A stretch of DNA of 64,000 bases from Agroathelia rolfsii (Eukaryota > Basidiomycota > Agaricomycetes > Amylocorticiales > Amylocorticiaceae), in NCBI GenBank assembly GCA_018343915.1, contig JABRWF010000005.1:593001-657000 (forward strand). The letters run 5' to 3'. The notes beneath the pieces were generated by a model. It saw only the letters and a program-made list of their open reading frames with translations. It searched no databases and was not told the DNA's origin. This document shows, piece by piece, positions 1-11,193 of the stretch (positions are counted from its first letter, which is position 1; every line of letters starts with the position of its first letter). Position numbers and translations under genes: made by a program.

Positions 1-238
1 GTCCTTAATTTATAGTTAGGTTATTGCTGATGAAATACCTGAATAAGGTAGTACTCTACCTCTCATCTTCCTGTTTGTGAAACTTCGCATGAGTCGATTT
101 TTCAAATACAGTTTCTTCGTGCAGTAGTCATTCTTATTTTCTAAGGTTGGGTAACTTGAAGGTCTTACCATAAGCTATTGGATATGCAGGAATAGCTGGT
201 TTCGATAATTATTCCTGGTCTTCAGACTCTCGGTTTGG
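1..238. other. No gene seen at the left edge
   Basis: I see no coding frame or RNA gene here. It lies beyond the downstream flank of the first silk-like gene, and its AT-rich composition fits intergenic DNA. Confidence 0.5.
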
Positions 239-325
239 TTCCACAATTGTTGTACATTATCACAGGTGGGTCGACAGATGGGCGGGTATACTACTACCTA
301 TACGTAACAACAATTTACAGGCGTG
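239..325 (-). promoter_or_regulatory. Conserved downstream element, copy 1
   Basis: A block of about 86 bp lies 177 nt beyond the stop codon of the first silk-like gene. It recurs at almost the same distance downstream of both paralogues (2773-2858 and 11319-11405). Shared pieces on the gene strand include TGTAAATTGTTG at the proximal end and CCCATCTG followed by CACCTG further on. It is non-coding, so its conservation suggests a 3' UTR or 3'-end-processing signal, or simply recent duplication of the whole cassette. Confidence 0.6.
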
Positions 326-501
326 ATTCAGCTCGAAAGAAATCAGAAACGCTCGAGTGTGTGAAGGTGAACGGTAAACGAAGAAGGTTTCCAAACATGA
401 AATCAAAAAGAAAAGAACCGAATCGAGTAATCAACTAGCACAAAGAAAAAGAAATGATATCAAAGAACCGTATTCCAGAAAAAAAAAGCATCCCCCTTTG
501 A

Positions 502-1248
502 TCAATAGTATTGGTCGCTTCCACGGGTCGCCTGGCTCGAATAAGCTGACTGGGTCGATTGCGCATACCCGCTCGTGTATGAGTAGGAGCTGTAGTAGCC
601 CCACTGTCCCTCTCCAGGGTGTCCGTACTGCTCCGATTCGCTGGACTCGCTGGACTCGGAAGACGCGCCCGACGATCCTTCGTTGTTGCCGGACGAATTC
701 GACCCATCCGAGTTTCCTGAGGCGCCGGCTGGGTTGCCGTAGCTGCCACTGGCGCTCATACTGGATCCGGACTCTGAGCTTCCACCAGAGCCGGCGCTGC
801 CGCTGTCGCCGGCACCACCGTTTCCACCAGCACCACCGCTTCCGCCGAAGCCAGCACCTCCGCCAAGGCCAGCACCTCCACCAATACCGAAGCCAATTCC
901 AAAGCCTGCACCAGCGCCGAGTCCAGCACCAGCACCGATACCAGCACCAGCGCCGATACCAGCGCCCGCATCGAGGCCGGCTCCTGCGCCGAAGCCTGCA
1001 CCAGCACCGAGGCCTGCACCAGCACCGAATTCCGCGCCAGCAGCAAGACCTGCGTCAGCGCCCAAAGCCCCGTATCCACCAAAACCGGCACCGGCATCCA
1101 GACCGGCACCAGCATCCAGGCCTGCGCCGGCCTCAAGACCGGCACCGCCATATAATGTCCGTTTAACTGGAACGACGGAGGCTGACGTCATTTGAGACGC
1201 AGCAATAGCGACAAAAATCAAAGAAGTAAGACGAGTGAAGGTGTTCAT
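502..1248 (-). CDS. Secreted silk-like Gly/Ala-rich repeat protein, copy 1
   Basis: This is a 248-residue protein without introns and without cysteine. Residues 1-23 form a signal peptide (hydrophobic SLIFVAIAA). A short propeptide follows and ends in VPVKR, so a Kex2-like protease would cut after Lys29-Arg30. Residues about 35-125 are hexapeptides of the GAGLDA/GAGFGA type, then come GGS-rich and Ser-rich linkers. The last 40 residues are Tyr/Gln/Ser-rich and conserved in both paralogues (EQYGHPG, QWGYYSSY, YTSGYAQS). The start is the only ATG that precedes the signal peptide, and the paralogues begin at the same residue. No known family is recognised. The composition resembles structural silks or wall glycoproteins, and the Tyr-rich end could allow oxidative crosslinking (inference). 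It is not a hydrophobin, because the eight cysteines are absent. Confidence 0.85.
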   Translation of the reverse strand: MNTFTRLTSLIFVAIAASQMTSASVVPVKRTLYGGAGLEAGAGLDAGAGLDAGAGFGGYGALGADAGLAAGAEFGAGAGLGAGAGFGAGAGLDAGAGIGAGAGIGAGAGLGAGAGFGIGFGIGGGAGLGGGAGFGGSGGAGGNGGAGDSGSAGSGGSSESGSSMSASGSYGNPAGASGNSDGSNSSGNNEGSSGASSESSESSESEQYGHPGEGQWGYYSSYSYTSGYAQSTQSAYSSQATRGSDQYY

Positions 1249-1412
1249 TTTTCGTGAGTTATGAGTGAGTGACGGGTTTCAAGAGAGTGATAGTGGGTGT
1301 GTTGGATGTTTTTGGTTCAAAAAGAAAAGACTGATGAGGTTTGGAGCACTCGATGAGTGGTTGAGATGAGTTGCAGTGAATTGATGATGACCAAAGACCA
1401 GAGAGCAGCCAG

Positions 1413-1420
1413 CTTATATA
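1413..1420 (-). promoter_or_regulatory. TATA box of silk-like gene 1
   Basis: TATATAAG on the minus strand, 165 nt upstream of the ATG. The same motif in the same surrounding sequence precedes both paralogues. Confidence 0.65.
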
Positions 1421-1577
1421 CCTAGCAGAATCTATGGCGTTATAGAGGCATCGTATATTTAGAGATCTCATAATGCAGTGGTTAGAATATGAAACCGAGG
1501 TCCGAATGTGTAAAACAAGATTTTTCAGGGATTACTACTATGATCATGACAGTAGTTGTGGCGGTCGTTGGTGACGG

Positions 1578-1592
1578 TGACGTGACTGACGT
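1578..1592 (-). promoter_or_regulatory. CRE-like TGACGT pair upstream of silk-like gene 1
   Basis: Two TGACGT hexamers (1578-1583 and 1587-1592) lie about 160 bp upstream of the TATA box. A TGACGT occurs in the equivalent promoter region of the other two paralogues. This core is bound by CREB/ATF-type bZIP factors; its use here is inferred. Confidence 0.4.
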
Positions 1593-1749
1593 GAATGGTC
1601 GTCGTCCACGCCTTCGAATCGGAAGCAGGTAACTTTCAGGAACTTACTACCAAGAATGAAACCTCCTCTGGTATATTGCTACCAATGCAAGAAGAGTTCC
1701 CCTGCGGCTTCAAGTTGAACCCTTGAAGCAATCACCCTGTCGTCCTTTT

Positions 1750-2772
1750 TCTCTGAATAATCACCTCATGAATGTGAAATAATATTACCCCTGGTAATTT
1801 CAACTGTATGGTACTGGCAGCGTACTAGTGTGCTCCGCCAGCTTGATGTCTATACCCTAGACCGGAATGAATTTTCGTCATCCCCTGACTCCAGTGTAAT
1901 TTCCCAACTCAAACATGGGATTCCTGTCATCGCTCAAGTACGTTGACCTTACCACACCGCTGGCGTGTGTAGCTTTCAGACCAACACTCCCAACTTGTCT
2001 CAACAGTTGGTTGTGTTTTTCTAGACTGTTTTCACAGAATGCTTTTTTCTCTTATTAAACGATAGAATATTAATGGCGTCAATGCATAGCTCCGAGTCTC
2101 TTCTTTTGACCCTTCAGCTGATTAACGGTGTCCGTCACATGAAGAACCTCCCGGGAAGTGATGATTAATCAAATCCCTGAAATTGTGTTTTCGTCCACTC
2201 TATTATCGATAACTCAAAACAAGTAGCCGATGAAGCTTCAAGCTTCATAGCCTCTTCCATGGATACGGTTGGAACTCGCTCTTCTTTGACGTGAGAAGTA
2301 CGCGCACACTACGATCGGCTGTGGCCTGAGCAAGAAGCCCGGTTTGTCAATACAATACGTCGATTCGGTCTAGAATGGCCATGTGAAGGTGTCTGGTAGC
2401 TGCAAGAAGCACGTTTGTGTGCAACAACAATGAGAAAATGATTGGTTTTAAGAAACACAGCAGTCATAATCTCGTCTGGTTCTAGAAGGACATTGGAAAA
2501 ATCACAACCGTCATTTCATAGTTGGGCTACTACATGTATTAATAAATACTCAAATAGAGGCGGTGATTTACCTTTAATGTCTTTGTGTCTTTGAAATATC
2601 TCGTGCATTGGTCAATCGGTTAAATGTAGGGTTGTTGAGCCATTCAAAAGTGTTAAGTTGGTAGCAGCTGCAGGGTCTTGGGTTTCACAGTTGATTGGCT
2701 TCAAGTCCTTACCGCACGTAACTGATGATGTTGGATCATTTGATATGAGGAATGGTTTTTCGCTCTTGGCCT
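1750..2772. other. Intergenic, no gene seen
   Basis: About 1 kb between the promoter of silk-like gene 1 and the downstream element of gene 2. No open frame with coding character and no RNA gene is visible. Confidence 0.5.
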
Positions 2773-2858
2773 AGTTCCACATTTGTTGTATATTATCGTA
2801 GGTGACTCAGCAGATGGACGGATATACTACTACCTATATGCAACAACGATTTACATGT
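2773..2858 (-). promoter_or_regulatory. Conserved downstream element, copy 2
   Basis: Second copy of the block seen at 239-325, placed 180 nt beyond the stop of silk-like gene 2. It has diverged at scattered positions but keeps the TGTAAAT, CCATCTG and CACCT cores. Confidence 0.6.
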
Positions 2859-3037
2859 GTTATCCAACTTAAAAGAACAAAAGATAAAGTGGTAAATCAA
2901 AAGACGGCTTCAAAACACCAATTAAGAAAGAAAGAAAAAAACCATAAAAAGGATGCGAGAATTACTGATCAAGCAAAGTACGAGAGAAATGGCGTCAAAG
3001 AACCATATTTCAAAAAGAAGAAGAATCTCTTGTTCGA

Positions 3038-3745
3038 TTAATACCACTCGCTTGACCCAGTCGACTGGCTTGAATAAGCCGACTGGGTCGCTGACTGCGC
3101 ATACCCGCTCGTGTACGCATACGAGCTGTAGTAGCCCCATTGTCCCTCCGAGTCTCCGGAATGCCCGTACTGGTCTGAAGCGCTCGACCCAGAATACCCA
3201 GAAGAGTCGCTCGACGATCCCTCGGCACTGCTAGACGAACTCGATGAACTCGACGAGCTTGAGGATCCTGAGGTGCTTGATGAGCCACTATCTCCAGTAC
3301 TCGTGCCCCATCCAGAGCCTGAACTTCCACTAGAGCTGGCACCACTGCTTCCGCTCACACTACCACTTCCACCGAAGCCGGCACTCTCCCCAAGACCGGC
3401 GCCAATACCAAGACCAGCGCCGATTCCAAGACCTACTCCAGCACCAATACCCGCGCCTACATCTAAACCAGCTCCTGCGCCGAGTCCTACGCCGGCACCA
3501 ATATCAAGGCCGGCACCTGCGTCAAAACCAGCACCAAGATTAAGTCCGAGTCCAATGCCAGCATCGTCGCGGCCACCAAGACCAGCACCGGTGCGTAGGT
3601 CGGCCTTTGCGTCAAGAATAGCATCAGCATCAATGCCTCCAAGCTTGAAAAATTCTCGTTTGACTGGAATGACAGAGGCCGAAGTAATATGAGCCGCAGA
3701 AATAGCGACGAAAATTAAGGAAGTAAAACGAGTGAAGTTGATCAT
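3038..3745 (-). CDS. Secreted silk-like Gly/Ala-rich repeat protein, copy 2
   Basis: A 235-residue paralogue of the genes at 502-1248 and 11571-12830. The open frame extends 44 codons further upstream, but the start is set at the ATG at 3745 because MINFTRFTSL aligns with the first residues of the paralogues and begins the signal peptide. The same VIPVKR processing site ends at Arg30. The repeat block is looser than in copy 1 (GAGLDI, GAGLGI, GAGVGL units). It is followed by GSSGASSSG linkers, a Ser run, and the conserved tail (DQYGHSG, QWGYYSSY, YTSGYAQS) ending in EWY. No cysteine was seen. The gene is intronless and no known family is recognised. Confidence 0.84.
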   Translation of the reverse strand: MINFTRFTSLIFVAISAAHITSASVIPVKREFFKLGGIDADAILDAKADLRTGAGLGGRDDAGIGLGLNLGAGFDAGAGLDIGAGVGLGAGAGLDVGAGIGAGVGLGIGAGLGIGAGLGESAGFGGSGSVSGSSGASSSGSSGSGWGTSTGDSGSSSTSGSSSSSSSSSSSSSAEGSSSDSSGYSGSSASDQYGHSGDSEGQWGYYSSYAYTSGYAQSATQSAYSSQSTGSSEWY

Positions 3746-3896
3746 TTTTGTGGTCGAGAATGAGTGGGTTCGAGTTACAAGGAAGCGATAATGAATCGAA
3801 AGATTGTAGTTTAAAGATAGGAGCACTCGCAGAGTGATTCGGGTTGAGATTGGACTGAGTGGATTGGTGATGGCCAAAGTTCAGAGAATAAGCAGT

Positions 3897-3904
3897 TTAT
3901 ATAC
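3897..3904 (-). promoter_or_regulatory. TATA box of silk-like gene 2
   Basis: TATATAAA on the minus strand about 155 nt upstream of the ATG, in the same context as the TATA box of copy 1 (preceded on the gene strand by TGCTGGG). Confidence 0.6.
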
Positions 3905-4019
3905 CCAGCAGAATCCATAATGTTGTATGTATGTCATGCACAGAGATCTTATGATCAGAGCCAGCTGGAAAGTGCAAGTTTGCGAAACATGTTCAAGTTT
4001 TCACAGGAACTAGCAGCAG

Positions 4020-4025
4020 TGACGT
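4020..4025 (-). promoter_or_regulatory. CRE-like TGACGT upstream of silk-like gene 2
   Basis: A single TGACGT core about 115 bp upstream of the TATA box, in the region that matches the CRE pair of copy 1. A further shared stretch, CTTTCAGGAACTT, occurs upstream of copies 1 and 2 (near 1631 and 4095). Confidence 0.35.
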
Positions 4026-4109
4026 AGTAACTTGAATCACAATCATGAGGGAGGGGTGATTATATCAGATTGCGTTAAACGGCATCCTGTTTTCAACTTT
4101 CAGGAACTT

Positions 4110-5738
4110 GTCAGTGAAAATGTTTTTCGGCATCAAGTTACCATTAGAAGAGTTACACGAGTGACTGCTGCCTTCCGGCTTCGAGTTCGACGTTGAACCA
4201 TCGAAAGCGATTTCCCTTCCTCCCTGTTTCTCTCTGAGTAATTACCCCTCATGAATCAATAACACGGCACGGACATGCCGGACTATCATCTAGAATACAG
4301 CACGTCCTGTGAAAACGTGTCCAATCGCAACTCCCCTGGCAACCCCGATCGCATGGCTATCGGCTTCGTATCTATGCACTCTGGACTAGGATGAATCATT
4401 GTTAGCCTCATTGCCAATGGAGAATGCCTTCTCGATTCACGCAAGACCTTGTCACCAGTCTCTAACTATACTGAGCATACTGCACCATGCTCAATAATAT
4501 TCGGACCTATCGGCATCTTATTCAAAGAATTCATTGAGTATATCTACACCTCTACACTGTCTTGACGGTGCAGGGTCTTTCTCAAGTTGAGCAACAGACT
4601 GTTGATACTCGAATCTACTGTTCTCTTTGTCTCAGCAAAAGTCCTGGTCACAATGTTAGAATCTTCTTGAGCAGCTGCGATTGAACGGATTGAATCCCTG
4701 AAATCACGTTTTCTTGCATCCGATCGTCGCTGGCTGGGTAAGAAGCAACTGACGGAGATTTGGCCCCGCTTCGGTCAATTCAAAGATGTCAATGTTTCAC
4801 CCGTCGGACTCATGATTTCATTTCGTTATTTACTGTATTCTTGGCCGGTGATGAAATCAAATGTCAAGCTGTCATTCCAATATTGACATGAGCGTACAGA
4901 TAGCTACTGATAAGTGTAATAGTTGGATCAACATGCAACCTCTTGTCTCAATCTAGACTTCGTTATACGGGTACTGGCACATTAATCATGCGGCGTACCG
5001 GCGGTGATCGTGGACATAGTCGCTCGTAACACACTCTCACTTAGACCTGTGAAGACCTGTCATGCGCATTATCAAAACAGCCGGTTGCAATCGGCCCTCA
5101 CGTAGAGGCATGGTATTCTAGAAACAGAAGATATCAAGTAAGTGTGTTTTGACTAGGGACAGGTGTTTGGAGGAAGTTCAGATGGAGAGTAATAAGTGCC
5201 ACTAAAGCAGGCATAGTTATTTTACTTGTATGGTGTAAGACGTTCATTCATATCCATGATATACATCGATATGAATAGAAGGGTTAATGGATTATCGCCA
5301 TGAAATGGTGAGTCAAGTGCAACCAGCGGTGACGGCAAGATCAACGGCACCAGCTGCATTAGTGGTATCGTCCCTAGTACTAGTAGTAGACCACTCGACC
5401 AAGTATTTTATCAGAGTTGGACCGTCTTGATTTGTGAGAACTCCAATAGCATTATCTCAGTAAAGCGGAGTCCGTATTAAAGAAGCGCCGCATAGCGTGC
5501 CATAAGGGATGACCCGGGCAAGAAGCCTGAGGGGGAGTCATACTAGAAGCTCGGACAAGAATGTATGCGGCCGCACGTCGCGGAGTCAGCGGAAACAGTT
5601 GCACGCGGAAAGATCAGACACACCATCAATTTGCCAGTGTTTTCAGGTTGTTTGTAACTCGCTCTTGTACAATTTCCATCACCATCACCTAAACGACTCC
5701 CCTGTACATCACCGTACAATCAATCTCAATCACACAAA
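4110..5738. other. Intergenic, no gene seen
   Basis: About 1.6 kb between the silk-like gene 2 promoter and RPC4. No coding frame is supported. The last 150 bp should hold the RPC4 promoter and 5' UTR, which includes a C/A-rich leader just before its ATG. Confidence 0.5.
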
Positions 5739-7315
5739 ATGGCTGACGGCGAGGCAGGCATGCGCCTTCGATCTGGCGACGTTCTAAAATACTGATATTG
5801 TCCAAGGTCCTTCTCAGCCTACACCACAACGAAAAGGGATCCCAAGTTTGGCCAGACGCCCGATGAGCACACCAAGGTTAAAGTTCACTCCAATCCTCGC
5901 GCCGCGTCGTAAGAAGGAAGAGACCAAACAGGTGCGTCTTGATTCCTTTTTTCTTTTTCTGCTTGTATCTCTGAAACTGATTGATTATCCAGGAGCAACC
6001 AGCAGAACCCGCTACCATTGCTACTCCCGCTCGCGGTAGAGGACGAGGCCGTGGTGATGGAAGAGGTCGTGGAAGGGGTGATTCTGGCCCAAGACCACCG
6101 GTAGAGATGGTGGCCAGCGGTCCGTTCGCCATGGGTCCCTCAATGGGTGGTCCCTCCACCCGCCGCGGTGCACCTTCACGAAGTAATTTCGCTCCTGCGC
6201 CCCCCCTGCCAGCTACTGGGGATGGAGTAGAGTCTGGGAAGGGGGAAGTTTCTTCTGGGGCAAAAGACCGGGGATATATTAGGGACAACGATGTTAAATC
6301 CAAAGATGAAAAATCTATCGACCAGGAGGAAGAGGTGTACTCGGAGCCTGATGATGGCGTAGAAATTGTCGATATGGATCATGTAGGGAGGATGGATTGG
6401 ATGGCTCCAGAGAGTCTAAAAAGGGAACGCGAAGGAAACAAAAAGGCGAAGAAGGCAATCAAGGTCGAGGTTGAAAAGCCTCTTAGTGGGGGTGGTGAGT
6501 TTCGTAATCATGATGACTATGGAATATGTCTCATCGCAAACTACTAGCAACGACCAAAATGGAGGAAGTCATTGATATGGAGAAGGCCGCCGCCGCCGGT
6601 GAGGTTGATCTGGCGAATGCTCTGGATCTAAGCGAGAGCGAAGAAGAAGAAGAGCTCGAGGACATAATTGAGGACTTTTCGCGAGCGGAAACTATGGAGG
6701 TATGCACGCGTAGATCCTGTCCTCGACATCTTTCTTATATGTTTGAACAGGATGACGAAGGCTTCAAAAACAATCGCCTATACGTATTTGCGTTTCCTGC
6801 ACCTTTCCCCGACTGGACATCTGGTTCAAATATGGAAGCCGATCAAGACAATACAGTAGACTCAGACGCTGCTGGAGGCAAACGTGTTTCATTTGCTGCT
6901 GATGTCAAGTCAGAAACATCCGTCAAACAAGAAGGGGATGCGCAAACGTCTACCGCGAAGACAGTAGATGGTAGAATTGGGCAACTCGAGTTTTATCGAA
7001 GCGGAGCCGTTAAGATTCGTTTGCAAAACAACATTCTCCTCGAGGTTGAATTCTCTTCACCCAGTCACATCTTCCTCTCTAATTTATTTATAGGTGAACA
7101 CATCAACACAGCCCTCTTTCTATCAAGAGGCTGTCTACACAGACTCGAAAAAGCAGCGACTCTGCGCTATTGGCGAAGTGAACAAGCGTTTTACGATATC
7201 GCCAGATGTTGATGCATTGCTGCAGGCGATGGAGGAAAAAGAAGCAAATGAACTCGCCGAGATGAACAGAAAAGTTGTTACAGGCGAGGGAATGTATACT
7301 ATGGATACTACTTGA
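5739..7315 (+). CDS. RPC4: DNA-directed RNA polymerase III subunit RPC4 (C53 family)
   Basis: RPC4/C53 pairs with C37 (RPC5) on RNA polymerase III and acts in termination and reinitiation at tRNA and 5S genes. I infer six exons: 5739-5780, 5818-5931, 5993-6494, 6548-6699, 6751-7044 and 7094-7315. They give 441 residues in an unbroken frame. The N-terminal part has basic LKFTPILAPRRKK, then an RGRGRGRG/RGG-like tract, and a middle rich in acidic residues. The conserved family block is at the C-terminus: GRIGQLEFYRSGAVKIRL, then a strand ending VNTSTQPSFYQEAVY and an IGEVNKRF motif. The first intron (37 nt, donor GTTCTA) is short and weak, so the first 14 residues are the least certain part. 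Confidence 0.85.
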
Positions 7316-7656
7316 ATGTTATCCTCACCGTCTTGGGAGTCCGTCAGAGAACAGTCCGTGGCATGGGTCATTAAGGTACCGGAGGTGCGGTCCGAGATAA
7401 GAGCTTTCTTAAACTCCGTCATTGCTGCGAACGATCACGGGATCGCATGTTGAACTGCTTGAACTTGGATTTCTTTGCTCTATAACTTGTGAATTTTCTA
7501 CGGTACCCATTTGGAAATAGCTTGAGACGTTTATTCCACCGATTTTGTGCTTTGAACGAACTAGATTGCCCTGAGCCTTGCTATTTCGTTATCTCACCTT
7601 GTATCGCTAATCTCAAAAGTTTCCTTGCAGCGTTTGTAGCTTGAAGTGTTTTCGGC
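7316..7656. other. Intergenic between RPC4 and the J-domain gene
   Basis: 340 bp between two genes on the same strand. It should hold the RPC4 terminator and the J-domain gene promoter. No distinct motif or gene is seen. Confidence 0.5.
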
Positions 7657-8336
7657 ATGTCTTCCACAGCGCGCACTTTCTACGATGTACTAGGGATAGA
7701 AAGACATGCAACCACTGAAGAAGGTGGGCTAGCATAGTCCTGGAACACATCACTCTATTTGAATCGCTTACAACTATGCCATTGATAGTCCGCAAGGCAT
7801 ACAAGCAACAGGTATTGAAAACCCATCCTGATAAGCTGGGCCCCGAAGTTAGTAGTGCCTCAAGGGAGGCGGCAACATTCAGGTTTCAACAGGTTTGGCG
7901 TTCTTTTGCGTATATGCCTTGTCTATTATCTGTTGATATATTCCATCAGGTTTGCAAAGCTTTCGAAGTCTTAGGCGATCCTATCAAGCGTCGGGTAGAA
8001 CACTATGATCTTTCTCCGGCAATCGTGATCATGTGCTGACTGACTGGTAGATATATGACAGTCGTGTCATTGATAGGGATGTTAGGGTCGTGAAGAGTGT
8101 TGAAACACTCCGGGAATCACAAGAGAAACGTGCCAGGGAACGTGAGGCATGGGCAAAGCAGGCAGAACAACGTCGTCAGGAGCGCCTGGAAGCTTTTCGA
8201 GCCAAAAGAGCGCAAACTGTATCCAATTGTAGCATACTGGTGGATAAGGTACTCCAGCAGATTGCCACTCAGGCATCCAATGCCAGACATGCAGGAGTAC
8301 GATGATTTTTTCTCTGCTTTGGTTTTCGATGACTGA
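7657..8336 (+). CDS. Small J-domain (DnaJ/Hsp40 type III) protein
   Basis: J-domain proteins recruit and stimulate Hsp70. Five exons (7657-7723, 7789-7892, 7950-7994, 8051-8248, 8295-8336) join in frame to give 151 residues. The J domain starts at once (FYDVLGIERHATTEE). The HPD motif is intact at residues 35-37 (KTHPDKLGP), and helix III-IV follows (VCKAFEVLGDPIKRRIYDSR). After it comes a charged, probably coiled-coil stretch rich in Arg/Glu/Ala (ESQEKRAREREAWAKQAEQ) and a short tail, EYDDFF. There is no zinc-finger or Gly/Phe region, so it is a class III protein; its client is unknown. The last intron is the least certain; reading through it would end the protein at 8305. Confidence 0.75.
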
Positions 8337-8612
8337 TCATTCCTTGTCTAGTCTACGACTCCGACGTCTAGGCCTCCACCCCCTTCGAGAGCATACTCAA
8401 TTGCCTGATGTTTTTTATTATTATTATGTCTGGATTTGAAAAGAGCAGTTTTTCATTACTTGTGTTACTATCTTCGTCTTTCTTTCTTATTTTTCTTTTT
8501 TCTTTTTTACTTTGCTCCACTTTACTGTTTGCGTAGCTTTTCTGATGGATTATACTCAAATTCGTCAATATCCTCTCATGTATTACAATTTCTGCGAAAA
8601 AAAGATAATGTT
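8337..8612. other. Convergent 3' regions, T-rich
   Basis: A 276-bp gap between two genes that point at each other. It holds a long pyrimidine tract (around 8475-8520) and several AT-rich stretches suited to polyadenylation, but no gene. Confidence 0.5.
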
Positions 8613-9227
8613 TCAATTGGCCAAAAAGGTCTTCAATCTACTTTTTGCGATCAAGCCGACGTCGATAACAGCACGCTCCAGCTCTGCCTTCCATTCTTCG
8701 CCTCCTATCACCTTTGGACTGAGGCTACTGGGATCTGGCAACCCGGGGTCCAGGGAGTGTTCAAGTCCGAGCACGATCTCCATCTCCTCCGCGATGGTCG
8801 CACGGCTGCGGCCATTGACAAATGTAATGTATATGAGCCCAGGATAAACGTGCTCATAACACCTGTTTAGATGCTCGAGCCGCGCCAGCACCTCGGGCGG
8901 GGTCGTAGGCGCAGCGCTAGTATTTCCCTGTTCGCGGGCGGAAAACGTGCTGAGGTTCTTCGTTTCCCCAATTCTCGGATGACCGGCAATGAATTTAGTC
9001 TGAAGCGACACATCCCATGACTGGATTACAGCAACGGCCCTATCAACAAGTTGCTCATAGGACTCCAGCTGATGATTTCGGGTTTTGAGGTCCTGAATTA
9101 AAGAAGGAACAAGGATTTCATGTAGAACCACGGAAGGTTCAAATAAGGCAGACAAGGTATCGTTGAGGGCTCGCGGATCTTCTGATAATTCTGATAATGA
9201 TTTCAAGCTGCCTTTGTTTCCAGACAT
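8613..9227 (-). CDS. OHCU decarboxylase (uric acid to allantoin pathway)
   Basis: The enzyme 2-oxo-4-hydroxy-4-carboxy-5-ureidoimidazoline decarboxylase converts the last unstable product of urate oxidation to S-allantoin, letting the fungus use purines as a nitrogen source. The 204-residue single-exon frame covers the whole family. The signature FIAGHPRIGET lies at residues 79-89, and the conserved helix FVNGRSRATIAEEMEIVLG follows near residue 136. The C-terminus (FLAN) is not a peroxisomal SKL-type signal, so a cytosolic location is likely. It is intronless, unlike its neighbours. It is divergent from the oxidoreductase at 9611 and convergent with the J-domain gene. Confidence 0.88.
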   Translation of the reverse strand: MSGNKGSLKSLSELSEDPRALNDTLSALFEPSVVLHEILVPSLIQDLKTRNHQLESYEQLVDRAVAVIQSWDVSLQTKFIAGHPRIGETKNLSTFSAREQGNTSAAPTTPPEVLARLEHLNRCYEHVYPGLIYITFVNGRSRATIAEEMEIVLGLEHSLDPGLPDPSSLSPKVIGGEEWKAELERAVIDVGLIAKSRLKTFLAN

Positions 9228-9610
9228 GGTTTCCGTGGTAACTTGGTAATTTTCACCTATAAGATGCGAGTATAGTCTGTCTTATCTGACTTGACGCTAT
9301 AGAGAACGCAGATGATCGCCAGTAAATACCCTAATAGAGATCAGGTTATCAGCATATCAGTGCTTGGACTTACTCCGGAGATGAACAAACAAAGACAAGC
9401 GGAAACAAACTGCAGCAAGCAAACGCCCTCCGTCAAGGCCGGTTGTGATGATGATAGTGCAGGAATGTGATACAGAAGCATGTTTTTCCGATGGTCTCAT
9501 GATGATTTCGTCATCATCGTCGATTTCGCTTCTTATCTTGAGAGCTCAGGAGGCCAGCACTGGTCTTTGCGCTGAACATTGCCTCACAGTCTTCTCTGCG
9601 CTGTACTGCC
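9228..9610. promoter_or_regulatory. Divergent promoter region
   Basis: 382 bp shared by the OHCU decarboxylase (leftward) and the oxidoreductase (rightward). No clear TATA box; nothing else supported. Confidence 0.4.
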
Positions 9611-11193
9611 ATGATGACGGTCCAGCACACACAATTGTGCTGGGGCATTATTTCTACTGGTTCTATTGCCATCAAATTTGTCAATGTAAGCCCTAAACCA
9701 ACTCAGATCCAGGAAATGAACCCAATTGTTTACCGGGCATAATCACAGGACCTTCTCAGAGACCCAAAGACGTTAGTTATCAGAAGCGATTCAACCTATC
9801 ATTTGACCATTGCATCTTAAAAATGTAACAGACGAGACGTGCATGATGTTTCGCACAATATCGTCGCTGTAGGCTCCCGCAGTGTTGAAAAGGCTCAGGA
9901 ATTTATCAAAGAACAAATCCCCGGGGATGGGTCTGTAAAGGCATACGGGAGTTATACAGAAGTTTTCAACGATAAGGTATGCTTTGTCCTGGGTTCGCAG
10001 CTGCAGTCTTATCTCACTCCGTTTTGCTAGGATGTCGATGCCGTGTACATAGGTAGCTGAAAATATTTTTTGATTGGGGTGAAACACAACACTAAAGTGT
10101 ATTCTTTTAGGCACTCCACATACATATCATTATCCGAATGCTCTTGAAGCAATTCAAGCGAAGAAACATGTTCTCTGCGAGAAGCCGGTGACGTCCAACG
10201 CAGCAGAACTTCGTGCTTTGATTAAAGCTGCAAAGGAAAATAACGTATTTTTTATGGAGGCAATGTGGACTCGTTTCCAGCCATTGACAAAGAAGGTGAA
10301 AGAAATAGCGGAAAGTGGGGTGCTGGGAGTACCTATCGTGCTCCACGCAGACTTGTCCGGCGACTTTGACATCGACAGTAAGCATGTTTTTTAAAACGGA
10401 AAGTATTGCCGTTTACTTATTTCAATACTAGAAATTCCTAAAACACACAGGATTCTCGATCCGAACCTTGGAGGAGGGGGATTGCTCGATCTGTAGGTGG
10501 ATTTCTTCTCATCGACTATTGAAAGCTCATTTGATTGGATCCATAGTGGTCCATATCCGTTGATTTGGGTGAGTATACGGTCATGATAAATATAAAACTT
10601 GAGAAGTGACGCCGATTCCCAGGCAATCCTGGCACTGTATGAGCATCCCCTTAATCACAAAGCCAAGCCATCTACGATCAGCGGAACAATGCTCAAAACG
10701 CCTTTGACTAATGTTGACAGCAACACATCCTTTACGCTCACATTTTCATCATCGTCTTCAGCACCTTCATCGGAGCTGGCGGCCCAGGCGATACTCACCT
10801 GTAGCATTAATGCGGTCAACACCGACCCAGGAGTGACCATTCGTTATTCCCGAGGCTCCATCGCTATCAGTGCTCCAATCTATAGCCCGAGATCATTTAC
10901 TGTCAAATATCACGATGAAAAGAAAATAGGCTTTGTGGAACGAGAGGAGACATGGAAATTTGATTATGTCGGTGTTGGATGGCATTTTCAAGCAGATGAA
11001 CTGGCACGGTGTGTGCGAGATGGAAAATTACAGAGCGAGATCTGGGGCCATGATAAGAGTCTACTTGAAATGGAAATATTTGACGAAGTAAGCGTTTTGC
11101 ACTAGAGTTTTGCCAATACCTGATTTCTTGTTTGTTTAGGTGCGAAGACAAGGAGGCTATGTTTTTCCGCAGGGGGTGGAACATATTGTGTAA
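9611..11193 (+). CDS. GFO/IDH/MocA-family NAD(P)-dependent oxidoreductase (dihydrodiol/xylose dehydrogenase-like)
   Basis: Nine exons (9611-9685, 9749-9771, 9832-9976, 10031-10052, 10111-10377, 10432-10492, 10547-10568, 10623-11087, 11140-11193) join to 377 residues. The N-terminus has the nucleotide-binding turn WGIISTGSIAIKFV. It is followed by VAVGSRS, DVDAVYIGTPHTYHY and the family motif HVLCEKPVT, whose Lys is the catalytic residue. The second half has the alpha/beta substrate domain (FFMEAMWTRFQP, IPKTHRILDPNLGGGGLLDLG). This arrangement matches fungal D-xylose 1-dehydrogenase (NADP+) and mammalian dimeric dihydrodiol dehydrogenase; the true substrate cannot be read from sequence. Two exons are only 22-23 nt long. 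The start is one of two adjacent in-frame ATGs (9611 or 9614). Confidence 0.85.

Noticed and set aside
498..1166. Long plus-strand frame (222 codons, Arg/His-rich) opposite silk-like gene 1
   Set aside because: It is the complement of GC-rich Gly/Ala codons. It has no start context or domain, while the minus frame has a signal peptide and paralogues.
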